Origin: Alteromonas gilva
GTDB taxonomy: Bacteria > Pseudomonadota > Gammaproteobacteria > Enterobacterales > Alteromonadaceae
Assembly (NCBI RefSeq): GCF_028595265.1
Contig: NZ_JAQQXP010000001.1
Location: 1,798,001 to 1,862,000, forward strand
Length of the DNA: 64,000 nucleotides
Direction: 5' to 3'
The position numbers were made by a program, and so were the translations under genes. The notes beneath the pieces were generated by a model. The model saw only the letters and a list, made by a program, of their open reading frames with translations. It did not search any database and was not told the origin of the DNA. Below, one piece after another: positions 25,152 to 35,060 of the stretch; the stretch's first letter is position 1, and every line of letters starts with the position of its first letter.

Positions 25152-28100
25152 GTGCTAACACTTTATCCCTCCAATAAGCTGGAACACCTGAGCTTTTTAT
25201 TGGCAACGTTACTCGACCAGCAACCCGCCAAAGGCTTAGCGGCTGATATCGTGCTGGTTGAAAGCCCGGGTATGCAGCACTGGCTAAGTATGCAGCTGGC
25301 TGAGCAGCGCGGCATAGCCATGAACGTGTCGTTTCCGTTACCGGTACGTTTTATGTGGGACACGGCCCGGCAGGTGCTCGGTGAAGATGCTGTTCCCAAA
25401 GAGTCGCCGTTTCGGCGTGAAACGCTGCGCTGGCGTATTTATGCGCTGTTTTGTGACCCTGAAGTACTGGCTGAGCCAGCCTTAAGCCGGGTCGCCGGGT
25501 TCCTCACTCAAAGTCAGCAAAACGGCGGCGGGCAGCTGCAATGCTTGCAACTGGCCGTTGCTTTAGCAGATTTATATGAACAGTATTTACTCTACCGCCC
25601 CGATTGGTTACTGGCATGGGAGCGCCATGAACAGGTTACGGCAGGTGATGCCGACGAGGTATGGCAGGCGCAGGTATGGCGCAAGCTGGTCAGCGATACC
25701 CCCACACATCCGGCGCGTTTGCACGAACGTATGGTCGCTGCGCTCAAACAGCCGGATCAGCGACTGATCGAGGCGTTACCCGAGCGCATTATTTTATTTG
25801 CGATCAACACCATGGCCCCTCAGTTTGTGGCGTTTTTAGATGCGCTGGCCGCAATAGTCGATGTGCACCTGTTTCATTTAAATCCTTGTGTGAACTATTG
25901 GGGCAATGCCGCCGGTCGCGGTGAGCAGGCCCGTTTATTGCGTTCAGAAGGTATCGAAGCCTGGCTGACACAGTCTCAGGATAATCCGATGCTGGCAAAT
26001 TTGGGCCGTCAGGGCCGTGATTTGTTTAATCAGCTTACCGAGCTGCAAAGTTACGAAATCAGCGCGTTTGATTTGCCGCCACCGCCGGAGCAACAGCCGG
26101 ATGCTAGTTTATTAAGTCAGGTGCAGCAGGATATTCTGGAATCCACCACCGGCGAGAGCCATTATCAGTGGCAGGCTGACGACAACAGTATTTTGATTAA
26201 CTCAGCCCACAGTGCACTGCGCGAAGTACAGTCGTTGCATGATTATCTGTTACGGCAATTCGATAGCGACCCGGATCTGCAGCCCCGCGACATACTGGTG
26301 ATGTGCCCGGCGATCGAGCAATATGCACCGGCCATAGAGGCGGTCTTTGCCCGTGTGGGGCTCATGCTCGACGACGACGAGGTGTCGCCGCGGATCCCGT
26401 GCACTATTGCCGACCGCTCACCGCTGGATGCCGACCCCCTGGTCGCCGCGTTTTTATCGCTGCTGTCGTTGCCCGATAGCCGTTTCAGCGTCACACAAAT
26501 ACTCGAATACCTCAGCTTAACGCCGCTCCAGCGACGCTTTGGTCTCAGCGAAGAGAGTCTGACGGTCATTGAATACTGGCTGGAGCAGGCCAATATTCAC
26601 TGGGGACTGGACGGTTCCCATAAAGCAGCCATCACCGCTGATGCCACCCACAGTGAGATGTTCAGTTGGCAGTGGGGGTTACAACGGTTATTGCTCGGTA
26701 TGATCAGCGAAGACCACGTTCAATTGCTGGACGGTTGCGTGACAGTGCCCGATGTGGAAGGGCAGGCAAGTGCTGAGCTTGGCCGTTTAATGCTGGTCAT
26801 TGAGCGGCTCATGCAACATAACCAACAGCTCGGCCATCCGCGCAGCGCCGAAGATTGGCAGCATTATCTGTACAATCTGCGCGATGACTGTTTTGCGCCC
26901 ATCAGCGACGACACCGACAGCTGGGAAAGTATCGGTAAAGCCATCGCTGATATCGCATTGCAATGCGAACAGGCAGGCTTTACCGGTCAGCTCAGTCTGG
27001 CTGAGGTCCGTGACGTGCTAACCCGTCGGTTTGCCACACCTGATGCAGGTAATCACTTTATGACCGGGCAGGTGACGTTTTGTTCGATGCTGCCCATGCG
27101 CAGTATTCCGTTTAAGGTAATTGCTATTTTGGGCCTTAACGATGGCGAATTTCCGCGTACTAACCCGCCTGGCAGTATTAACATTATGGCGCGCCATGCC
27201 AGTCGTCTGGGCGACCGTTCGCGGCGCCAGGAAGACCGTTACCTGTTTTTAGAAGCCATTATCTCAGCCCGCCAGGCGTTGTATTTAAGTTATCAGGGAC
27301 GCAGTGCGCTCAACAATGCCGAGCGTCAGCCCAGCCTGGTATTGCAGGAAATGATGGATTTTCTGCACCAGGATTATGACTGGGATGCCAGCCAGGCCGT
27401 CCGCCAACTGCCGCTACATCCGTTTAGTCCCGATGTGTTTCGAGGCCCGTGGCCAAGCTACGCGGCAGGCTGGCACCGCCTTGCACAGGCGGTCATTGCG
27501 CCGCCTACAACCGACGGACATCAGTTATTGTCATTCGACAGCGAAGAACATCGCACGCGCAGTCTGAGCAGTGTAGAACTGGGCCGCTGTTTTGATGATC
27601 CGCTGGCCTGGCTGGCCCGTCAGCTGGGGTTACGGTTAGAGATAGATAATCGTTTGCTGGAAGACAGCGAGCCATTTGAGAGTAATAAACTTACCCGCTA
27701 TCGCTACATTGATGAACTGGTCGGCCGCGGCGCAACAGCCGGTAGCAGCGACGCCCTCACGCAACAATTTTTGCGCAGCGGAGATTTACCCGATACCCCG
27801 GTTAGTCTTAATGAATTAGCGCTATGGCAGGAAGCCGGGCAATTACTTCTTGATGCGCTGCCAATGGCAGCCGATGTTCAAACAACCCTCGCCACTCAGG
27901 TAGGGCGCTGGCACCTTTACGGCAGCTGTTACCAACTCGACAATGAGCTGGTCACTTATCATGTGGGTCAGCATCAGATCAGGCGCAGTTTTGTGGCCTG
28001 GATCACCATGCTGATAGCAAACAGTGAAGGGCTGACATTACCGCTTACCTTGCATTATATAGACTGGAATAAACAGCCTTTACAGCACCAAACGCTGGTC

Positions 28101-28442
28101 TTTGAGGCGTATACCAGCGAGCAGGCGCAGGCGTTACTAGCTCGCTTAGTCGCCATGGTAGAGCGCATTGAGCAACAACCCACACTAATGCATTTGGCGG
28201 TGGCTGAGGTGTTTTCTAAGTTTGCCGGCATGTCGGCTGATAATACCGACTGGTTGCAGCATGACGAACTGCCAAAGCGCTGGGAGGCGCTCACGGATGC
28301 CAACGATCCCTACAGTAAGCTGGGTAACAGTGCCTACTTTAACTGGTTCTTCAATGAATTACCGTCCGTATCAGATTTGCCGCTCACCGAGATGGCAGCG
28401 CTGTATTGCCCGTTTTTTAACAGTTTAGCGAAGGCAAAATAA
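25152..28442 (+). CDS. recC: Exodeoxyribonuclease V gamma subunit RecC
   Basis: This 1096-residue RecC has the usual length and layout. The N-terminal SNKLEHLSFLLATLL block, VESPGMQHWLSMQLAEQRGIAMNV (interrupted here for brevity) and a central VMCPAIEQYAPAIEAVF region are recognisable. RecC holds the RecBCD complex together, splits the duplex and reads Chi through a degenerate nuclease-like domain. The start is a GTG 10 nt after AAAGGA. Its TAA overlaps the recB ATG (TAATG), so the subunits are translationally coupled. Unlike in E. coli, no ptrA lies between recC and recB. Confidence 0.92.
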   Translation: MLTLYPSNKLEHLSFLLATLLDQQPAKGLAADIVLVESPGMQHWLSMQLAEQRGIAMNVSFPLPVRFMWDTARQVLGEDAVPKESPFRRETLRWRIYALFCDPEVLAEPALSRVAGFLTQSQQNGGGQLQCLQLAVALADLYEQYLLYRPDWLLAWERHEQVTAGDADEVWQAQVWRKLVSDTPTHPARLHERMVAALKQPDQRLIEALPERIILFAINTMAPQFVAFLDALAAIVDVHLFHLNPCVNYWGNAAGRGEQARLLRSEGIEAWLTQSQDNPMLANLGRQGRDLFNQLTELQSYEISAFDLPPPPEQQPDASLLSQVQQDILESTTGESHYQWQADDNSILINSAHSALREVQSLHDYLLRQFDSDPDLQPRDILVMCPAIEQYAPAIEAVFARVGLMLDDDEVSPRIPCTIADRSPLDADPLVAAFLSLLSLPDSRFSVTQILEYLSLTPLQRRFGLSEESLTVIEYWLEQANIHWGLDGSHKAAITADATHSEMFSWQWGLQRLLLGMISEDHVQLLDGCVTVPDVEGQASAELGRLMLVIERLMQHNQQLGHPRSAEDWQHYLYNLRDDCFAPISDDTDSWESIGKAIADIALQCEQAGFTGQLSLAEVRDVLTRRFATPDAGNHFMTGQVTFCSMLPMRSIPFKVIAILGLNDGEFPRTNPPGSINIMARHASRLGDRSRRQEDRYLFLEAIISARQALYLSYQGRSALNNAERQPSLVLQEMMDFLHQDYDWDASQAVRQLPLHPFSPDVFRGPWPSYAAGWHRLAQAVIAPPTTDGHQLLSFDSEEHRTRSLSSVELGRCFDDPLAWLARQLGLRLEIDNRLLEDSEPFESNKLTRYRYIDELVGRGATAGSSDALTQQFLRSGDLPDTPVSLNELALWQEAGQLLLDALPMAADVQTTLATQVGRWHLYGSCYQLDNELVTYHVGQHQIRRSFVAWITMLIANSEGLTLPLTLHYIDWNKQPLQHQTLVFEAYTSEQAQALLARLVAMVERIEQQPTLMHLAVAEVFSKFAGMSADNTDWLQHDELPKRWEALTDANDPYSKLGNSAYFNWFFNELPSVSDLPLTEMAALYCPFFNSLAKAK

Positions 28443-31400
28443 TGACCGCACAGCACTTAGACGTTATTCAAATTCCTTTGCGTGGTCGTCATTTAATCGA
28501 AGCGAGCGCCGGTACCGGTAAAACCTTTAATATTACCCGCATTTATTTGCGTTGCCTGTTAGAGCGCCAGTTAAGTGTGCAGCAGATACTGGTGATGACC
28601 TTTACCAAAGCAGCCACCGAAGAGATCCGCGGGCGGATTGCTGCGACCCTGCGCGATGCCTTGCACTACTGGCAGCAACGGGCGGCTAATCAGTCCCCGG
28701 CGCAGCCCGACCCGGTGCTCGATGCGATTTATCAACGCGTCGCGCCGCAGCAGGCTCTGGCACTCTTACAGGCGGCCCTGCTTGAGCTGGATGATGCGGC
28801 TGTGTTTACTATTCACAGCTTTTGTAACAAAGTACTGGCTGACATGGCTTTTACCTCTGCCGCGCCGTTAGAACTGTCGTTGGCCACCGATACACGAGCC
28901 CTGTACTTGCAGGGTTGTGAAGATTTTATGCGTAAAATTAGTCGTGACAGTGACGCCTTTGCGCAGTTGGTCGACAACAAATGGCATACGCCGGAGCGCT
29001 TTATGGCGCAGTTTAAAACACTGCTCGAATTCTCTGGCAGGCCGGTCATCCCTGAAACCGAACAAATCGAATATGAGTATGCTGAGGCGTTGGCGCAACT
29101 CGACGAACAGTTCCGCCCGCACACCACAAAACTCCTGCACGAGCTGGTCAGTAACGAGGCGTTGTTTCAGAGTGCTGTGATTGGTAATGATAAAGCCCGC
29201 GAACAGGAATGGCAGGTTATGCTCGACTGGCTGCAAAATGGCCCGCTGGCCGATACCCCGCCAGAAGTCGCAAAATTTGTTCATGGTAACCGTTACCGCG
29301 CCAAGCGTGAGGGTGTGGAGGAGGCCAAAGCGATTGTCGAGGCCTTTAAACCTTTTCGCAAGGCCCTCGATAAAGCCGTAAAGGGGCTTTCAAAGTCCAG
29401 ACAAACCCTGTTGGATAAAGTGCCTGTGTATACCCTTGTGGCAGATGGGGTGGAATACGTACAGGCCCATGTAAAAAAACAAAAGCAACAGCTGAATACG
29501 GTCGACTTTAACGATCTAATTCGTATGCTGGCAAGCCAAATCAGTGGTCCGGATGCGCCGCTGTGTGAACAACTGCGAGGGCAGTACCCGGTTGCCTTAG
29601 TGGATGAGTTTCAGGATACCGACGCTGACCAGTATCATATTCTGGCCAATGTCTACCCGCCTGCGGGCCAGACACCATCTGAGCTGGAAAACACAGATGC
29701 TGTGCAGCCAATAAATGCCGACGCTACGCCAACGCTGATGATGATAGGCGACCCAAAGCAAGCGATTTACGGCTTTCGTGGTGGCGATATTTTTACCTAT
29801 TTGCAGGCCGCCCGACAGGCTGAATACCGCTGGGTCATGGACACCAACTGGCGTTCGGTTGCGCCCCTTGTATCGGCGTATAACCGTTTGTTTTGGGGCG
29901 CAGAACTGTCGCAGCCAGCGCGTGATTTATTCGACTTTGACATCCGCTATGAGCCGGTCAATGCCAGTGACGGCGCCAAAGCGGCCGCTACGCCATTAAC
30001 CGATCCGGCCGGCGATCGCTGTGCTCTGACGTTTTTATGTGACAGTCCGCTCCCGCAGGACAGTGACAATAAAGGCGCAACACGCCAGCGACTGGCCCGT
30101 TTGCTAAGCCTTGAAATCGTGCGTTTACTGGCTGAGGCGAAGTTAGGCGACAACCCCGTGCGACCGGCAGACATTGCCATTTTAGTGCAAACCGGCAGTG
30201 AGGCGAAAGTCATTCAGCAGGCCCTCAACGAGGCGGGTTTACCGGCGGTGTATTTGTCTAACCGTAACAGTTTGTTTGCCAGCAATGAGGCAGGCGATCT
30301 GCTATTGGTATTAAATGCTATCTGGCACTCCCATGATCTGCGTTTGGTCAACGGCATTATCGGCAGTCCATTGCTGGGCCTCAACCCGGCGCAGATTCAG
30401 GCGATGTTAGTGGACGACAACGCCAGTGACTGGGATACCTTACTTATGCAAATAGCCCGGTGGCGCGATATTTGGCTGCGTCGCGGCATAATGTCGTTGG
30501 TACTGGGCCTGTTGCAAAACCATTATTTGCCGACTCGCGGCGAGGCAGAGCGCAGCCTGACTAACTATCAGCATCTGGCAGAGCTGTTACAGGAAACAGC
30601 CAAAACATACCCTCAGCCGGGCCACTTACTTAACTGGCTGCATCGGCAGGTGCAGGCCCCGGAACAGGCCGAAGAGCATATTCAACGGCTGGAATCTGAT
30701 GCCCGACTGATTCAAATTGTCACTCAGCATGGCTCGAAAGGACTGGAGTACCCCATTGTGTTTGTGCCCTTTGCCGGTGAGTACCGTGATCCGGTGAAAT
30801 TTGGCAACCGTCAGGCTGAGGTATTGCGTTTTTATGATGAACACGCCGGCATGCAGCAAATGGCGCTGGGCGCAACACCGGCAACCGTCGCGCAGGTGAC
30901 TCGCGAGGGCGATGCGGAGTCGATGCGGCTGCTGTATGTGGCGATTACCCGTGCCTCCCACCGCTGCTATCTGGGTACCGCAGAAGGTAAGCAAACTGAA
31001 CAGTCTTCCCTGGGACGTCTTGTCAGACGGCCCGATTTTGATTCCTGGCAACAGGCGATAGCGCATTTTGCGGAGCAACCATTCACCCATGCAGCCCTGA
31101 TTGAAGACGTAAAACCCGTTGATTATCATGGTAATAATGATGAGGCAGAGCCACTGACGTATCTGCCGTTTGCCCGTAAATTTGATGATAACTGGCGCTT
31201 GTACTCGTTTTCGGCACTCTCGCGTCAGGCCGCACACACCCAGTATCGTCAGCGCGAGGCTGAAGTTCCGGTTGAGACAACCCTGCCGGCCGAGCTGGCA
31301 CAACAGCAATTACGCTACCAACTGAAAGCCGGAGCCCAGAGCGGTAACCTGCTGCATGACTTGCTGGAGGTGACCGATTTTACCGCACCAGACTGGCAGG

Positions 31401-32098
31401 AAAGCGGCGTACAGGTGGCTAAACGATATGGCATCGACGCGTCTCAACACGAAGCGCTGTTCAGCTGGCTCGACGAGGTATTAGCCACGCCCATGGCATT
31501 ATACGACAACAGCATGCTGCAGCTTAACCAGTTACCATCAGGTGATACCTTGCGTGAGGCCGAGTTTTATTTTCCCTTGCAGCAGGTTAATCGCGCTGCG
31601 CTGGTTACTATCCTGCGTGAACACCGCTTAAGTATGGGCCACGATGCATTGTCGCCAGCATTAGAGGGTGCCGCTATCGACGGTATGATGCATGGCTTTA
31701 TTGATCTGATCTTCACTGCCCACGGGCGCTATTATGTGGCCGATTACAAGTCGACCTTTTTGGGGCTGTCGCCTGAGGATTATGACCCTGATGCTCTTAA
31801 CCACAACAACCAGCAACATTACTATGATTTACAGTACCTGATTTACAGCGTGGCACTGCACCGCTTTTTAGCTCAGCGTATTGACGATTACGATCCGACG
31901 CAGCATTTTGGCGGCGTGGCGTATTTTTATTTACGCGGCATGGCGCCCGGCCACCCGCCGCAAAGCGGGGTGTTTTATCATCCCTTGTCGGTAACCTTAC
32001 TGACCGATATGGAACGGGCATTAACCGGCAATGTAACCCGGTGCACCAGCACCGATAGCATCGGTGATGAGTCCTGCAGCGTCGGGGAAGACCAATGA
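28442..32098 (+). CDS. recB: Exodeoxyribonuclease V beta subunit RecB
   Basis: This 1218-residue UvrD/Rep-type 3'-5' helicase and nuclease has Walker A ASAGTGKT (K27) and motif Ia MTFTKAATEEIRGRI. Motif II is VALVDEFQDTDADQY, with MIGDPKQAIYGFRGGD, ITQHGSKGLEYP-like motif V and LLYVAITRAS motif VI. The C-terminal nuclease has D1088 (GFIDL) and D1101/K1103 (DYK), so it is intact. It starts within the recC stop codon and its end overlaps recD by 4 nt. Confidence 0.94.
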   Translation: MTAQHLDVIQIPLRGRHLIEASAGTGKTFNITRIYLRCLLERQLSVQQILVMTFTKAATEEIRGRIAATLRDALHYWQQRAANQSPAQPDPVLDAIYQRVAPQQALALLQAALLELDDAAVFTIHSFCNKVLADMAFTSAAPLELSLATDTRALYLQGCEDFMRKISRDSDAFAQLVDNKWHTPERFMAQFKTLLEFSGRPVIPETEQIEYEYAEALAQLDEQFRPHTTKLLHELVSNEALFQSAVIGNDKAREQEWQVMLDWLQNGPLADTPPEVAKFVHGNRYRAKREGVEEAKAIVEAFKPFRKALDKAVKGLSKSRQTLLDKVPVYTLVADGVEYVQAHVKKQKQQLNTVDFNDLIRMLASQISGPDAPLCEQLRGQYPVALVDEFQDTDADQYHILANVYPPAGQTPSELENTDAVQPINADATPTLMMIGDPKQAIYGFRGGDIFTYLQAARQAEYRWVMDTNWRSVAPLVSAYNRLFWGAELSQPARDLFDFDIRYEPVNASDGAKAAATPLTDPAGDRCALTFLCDSPLPQDSDNKGATRQRLARLLSLEIVRLLAEAKLGDNPVRPADIAILVQTGSEAKVIQQALNEAGLPAVYLSNRNSLFASNEAGDLLLVLNAIWHSHDLRLVNGIIGSPLLGLNPAQIQAMLVDDNASDWDTLLMQIARWRDIWLRRGIMSLVLGLLQNHYLPTRGEAERSLTNYQHLAELLQETAKTYPQPGHLLNWLHRQVQAPEQAEEHIQRLESDARLIQIVTQHGSKGLEYPIVFVPFAGEYRDPVKFGNRQAEVLRFYDEHAGMQQMALGATPATVAQVTREGDAESMRLLYVAITRASHRCYLGTAEGKQTEQSSLGRLVRRPDFDSWQQAIAHFAEQPFTHAALIEDVKPVDYHGNNDEAEPLTYLPFARKFDDNWRLYSFSALSRQAAHTQYRQREAEVPVETTLPAELAQQQLRYQLKAGAQSGNLLHDLLEVTDFTAPDWQESGVQVAKRYGIDASQHEALFSWLDEVLATPMALYDNSMLQLNQLPSGDTLREAEFYFPLQQVNRAALVTILREHRLSMGHDALSPALEGAAIDGMMHGFIDLIFTAHGRYYVADYKSTFLGLSPEDYDPDALNHNNQQHYYDLQYLIYSVALHRFLAQRIDDYDPTQHFGGVAYFYLRGMAPGHPPQSGVFYHPLSVTLLTDMERALTGNVTRCTSTDSIGDESCSVGEDQ

Positions 32099-33981
32099 AA
32101 TACACTGACTTTGCCGCCTGTAGCGCACAATTTGCTAATATCGAAGCCATTGACTACTTTTTTGCCCGCGAGATGCTGCAGCGGGGCGGTGACACTCTGC
32201 CAACGGGCAGTGACGAGGCAATTTTTTGCCTGTTACTGGCACTCAGCGCTGCGCAACGAGCCGGTAACAGTTGCCTGTCACTGACGGATATAGCCGAAAC
32301 TCGCTGGTTTGAGCATGCCGGACAGCCCGATACCGGCTGGCAATTTGGCGCGCTCGATACCCTTATACAACAAGCCACTGCGCTCAGTGCGGCAGCGCCA
32401 CTCAATAACAAACTGATTTTACAGGACACACGGTTATATACCGCCAGGTACTGGCAGTTTGAACAGGAATTAGTGACCCAAATCAGCCAGCGCTGCCAAC
32501 CTTTAACGCTCACCGACCGCCAACAACAGCAGCTAAAAGACGTGTGGCCGGTATTGTTTTCAACTGTGCAAAGCAATACTCAGGAACAAGACTGGCAACA
32601 GGTGGCCGTAGCATTATGTATCAACCGGCCGTTTGCAATGTTATCCGGTGGCCCGGGTACCGGTAAAACCTATACGATTGCGCGTTTGTTAATGGCGTTG
32701 CAGGTAGCCTGGCAGGGTGAATTGTCGATAGTGTTAACCGCGCCCACTGGTAAAGCCGCCCAGCGACTGAGTGAGTCAATGGATGCTGCGCTGGTCCAAT
32801 TTTCCCGGTCACCTGCGCTGGCCTCCTATACTGCGCAGTTGAGCCAGCCGGCTATGACACTCCACCGTTTGCTCGGTATGCCGCGCTGGGGCATAAATAG
32901 CCGCCACAGTGCCAGTAATACCATTGCCGCCGATGTGATAGTGGTGGATGAAAGCTCGATGATTGATTTGGCCCTGATGACGCGTCTGTTCCGGGCGCTG
33001 GCGCCCCACACCCGGGTCATCCTGGTGGGCGATCCCAGGCAGTTACCCTCGGTGGAAGCCGGTAATGTATTAGGCGATATTATTGCCGCCTTTGGCCGCA
33101 GTGCACAGAGCGGTGTCGATGAGAGCACGGCGGCACAACTGGCCACCTTGTGCCCGCACTTACCGGCCTTAACGCGCCACACACAGCAACACCCGACGCC
33201 ATTGGTGCACTTTGAACTTAAACGTGCCCAGCGCTTTGGTGGTCAGCTGGCAGCAGTGGCGGCGGCCATCAACAGCGGCGTTGTCGACGGATTATGGCAG
33301 CAACTGGGCAGCGCCGATGCGCGGCAAAAAGACGCGTTAAATGGTGTGGCGCAATGTGCGTTTAATACTATCGACGCGCAGTTTAATGCTATTGTCCGTG
33401 ACTGGTTTGGTGGCATTGCCGGTGCCGCTACACTTGCCGAAGCCATGGCACAACTGCAGTCGGTGCGTTGGCTGACGCCGTTTCGTCAGGGTGAATATGG
33501 CAGTGAACAACTTAATAGCCGGATTGAGCGATTGCTTACACCCGGGGCGGCCCAACGCGGCATCTACCGCGGTCGGCCGGTAATGATCACCGAAAATCAT
33601 CACGGACAGCGCTTGTATAATGGCGATGTAGGGCTGATTTGGCCGGACGAGCAAGGCGTGTTGAAAGCCTGGTTTGCCGGCGCTGAGCATCAATACCGCT
33701 CGGTTCCGCTGATGCGCTTACCACGTCATGAAACGGTTTACGCCATGACAATCCATAAATCCCAGGGCTCGGAGTTTAACCGTCTGATGCTGTTATTGCC
33801 GCAAGCGCCTTCTTATCATGCGGCCGGTATTTATACCCGCGAGCTTATTTATACCGGGCTGACCCGGGCGAAGGAGGGCGCTTTGTTAGTAACCAGCGAG
33901 ACAATATTGCAGCAAGCGGTTAAACACCAGCAGCAACGCAAAACCGGTCTGGCTGAACGTTTACGTCAGGCTTTCGAATAA
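32095..33981 (+). CDS. recD: Exodeoxyribonuclease V alpha subunit RecD
   Basis: This 628-residue SF1B 5'-3' helicase has Walker A GGPGTGKTYT (K191), LTAPTGKAAQRL, Walker B VVVDESSMIDLALM, GDPRQLPSVEAG and the C-terminal TIHKSQGSEF and TGLTRAK motifs. It is the fast motor of RecBCD. The ATG overlaps the recB stop (ATGA), completing a coupled recC-recB-recD operon that looks fully functional. Confidence 0.94.
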   Translation: MKYTDFAACSAQFANIEAIDYFFAREMLQRGGDTLPTGSDEAIFCLLLALSAAQRAGNSCLSLTDIAETRWFEHAGQPDTGWQFGALDTLIQQATALSAAAPLNNKLILQDTRLYTARYWQFEQELVTQISQRCQPLTLTDRQQQQLKDVWPVLFSTVQSNTQEQDWQQVAVALCINRPFAMLSGGPGTGKTYTIARLLMALQVAWQGELSIVLTAPTGKAAQRLSESMDAALVQFSRSPALASYTAQLSQPAMTLHRLLGMPRWGINSRHSASNTIAADVIVVDESSMIDLALMTRLFRALAPHTRVILVGDPRQLPSVEAGNVLGDIIAAFGRSAQSGVDESTAAQLATLCPHLPALTRHTQQHPTPLVHFELKRAQRFGGQLAAVAAAINSGVVDGLWQQLGSADARQKDALNGVAQCAFNTIDAQFNAIVRDWFGGIAGAATLAEAMAQLQSVRWLTPFRQGEYGSEQLNSRIERLLTPGAAQRGIYRGRPVMITENHHGQRLYNGDVGLIWPDEQGVLKAWFAGAEHQYRSVPLMRLPRHETVYAMTIHKSQGSEFNRLMLLLPQAPSYHAAGIYTRELIYTGLTRAKEGALLVTSETILQQAVKHQQQRKTGLAERLRQAFE

Positions 33982-34026
33982 CCCGTTGTTGAGTTACCTG
34001 TGGTGATTACCGGGCCTGACATGACC

Positions 34027-35058
34027 TTAGCTGCTATCGGTATCGACAAAGTAAAGCAGACAGTCTGACTCAGCGATGTCCGGACGCGTAGTGACCATAA
34101 ACAGTTTTAATGGGCGGGCAACGGTGAGTGCATTGCCCTGCAAACGAAAGTAGTCATCGATAAATTCATTCGGTTGCTGGCCGGTAAGGCGAAAATGCGC
34201 GAGCTTATGATGGTCGAGCCAACCGAGTATGTCGCCGGGCCGGGTCACGCCAAAGTTATGCCGCTCGATATCCTGGTGCATGGTAACGTTGGCACCAAAT
34301 ACCGGCCGCTCAGCATAGGCCAGGCTCGTCCCGGGACAAATTTCCAGGCGTTTGGGCTGGCATAGCAGATCCATATCCTGTCGCGGCTGATACACATCCT
34401 CAGCGCTTAAAAAAGAGTGTAAACCATCAAACGCATTGGCCGTGGATTGTTCATCCATGGCACCGCCTGCCTCAATTGTGATGATGGGGCAGCAAAAAGG
34501 CACTTCCATTATCGATCCCAGTTCGATATCAGTGTGAATAAACCAGCGCGTGAAATGTGACGCCAGGGCTTGGTGTTGACGACTTTGCCGGGTCGCCACA
34601 CTGAAGGCGGGTCCGCTGCCCGAGGTGTTGTGGATATCGACAATCGCGTGAGGACTGAGATCTACCAGATAATCAAGAATTTGCCTGGCTAACAGGCCGG
34701 GGACGTCGTTGTAAGGCGGCCGGAAGCAGCGGTTAATATCACGGTTTTCAGGCAGTGCCCGATGCGTAAATACCGGCTCTCGCAGGGCCGCCTCAACAGA
34801 AACAATAATAAAGGTTGTGTCGGCGTAGGGTTTAAAACCCGCGCGAAGTAAGCGGTGAATAGCTTGAAAACCTGATGGTTCGTTGCCGTGCAATAAGGTT
34901 GTCACAGCGCGTTTGGCGCGGGTCTGGCCGGGCACGGTAATAATGCTCGGCTGGCCAAGCTGGTGCAAAAAGGCCAGGCTGGATTCTGCGATGTCTGCCG
35001 GTGTGGGGGCCTTAAGCACCTTAAAGCCGGGCAATGCCATGAATGTAGCCGTACTCAT
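34027..35058 (-). CDS. AstE/aspartoacylase-family zinc hydrolase
   Basis: This 343-residue M14-like deacylase has zinc ligands H57 and E60 in LLHGNEPSG and the third His in IVDIHNTSGSG. The family removes acyl or amide groups from small amino-acid conjugates such as succinylglutamate and N-acetylaspartate. The ATG at 35058 lies directly after the stop of the GCS2 ligase-like gene, so the two form an operon. A ligase and a hydrolase of gamma-glutamyl or acyl amides in one transcript suggests turnover of the same small molecule. It is not the arginine-pathway astE, since no ast genes are nearby. Confidence 0.78.
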   Translation of the reverse strand: MSTATFMALPGFKVLKAPTPADIAESSLAFLHQLGQPSIITVPGQTRAKRAVTTLLHGNEPSGFQAIHRLLRAGFKPYADTTFIIVSVEAALREPVFTHRALPENRDINRCFRPPYNDVPGLLARQILDYLVDLSPHAIVDIHNTSGSGPAFSVATRQSRQHQALASHFTRWFIHTDIELGSIMEVPFCCPIITIEAGGAMDEQSTANAFDGLHSFLSAEDVYQPRQDMDLLCQPKRLEICPGTSLAYAERPVFGANVTMHQDIERHNFGVTRPGDILGWLDHHKLAHFRLTGQQPNEFIDDYFRLQGNALTVARPLKLFMVTTRPDIAESDCLLYFVDTDSS

Positions 35059-35060
35059 TG

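Noticed and set aside
25152..33981. recC-recB-recD considered as an anti-phage island
   Set aside because: All three are full-length housekeeping RecBCD subunits with intact motifs, and no restriction, CBASS, retron or other defence genes adjoin them.
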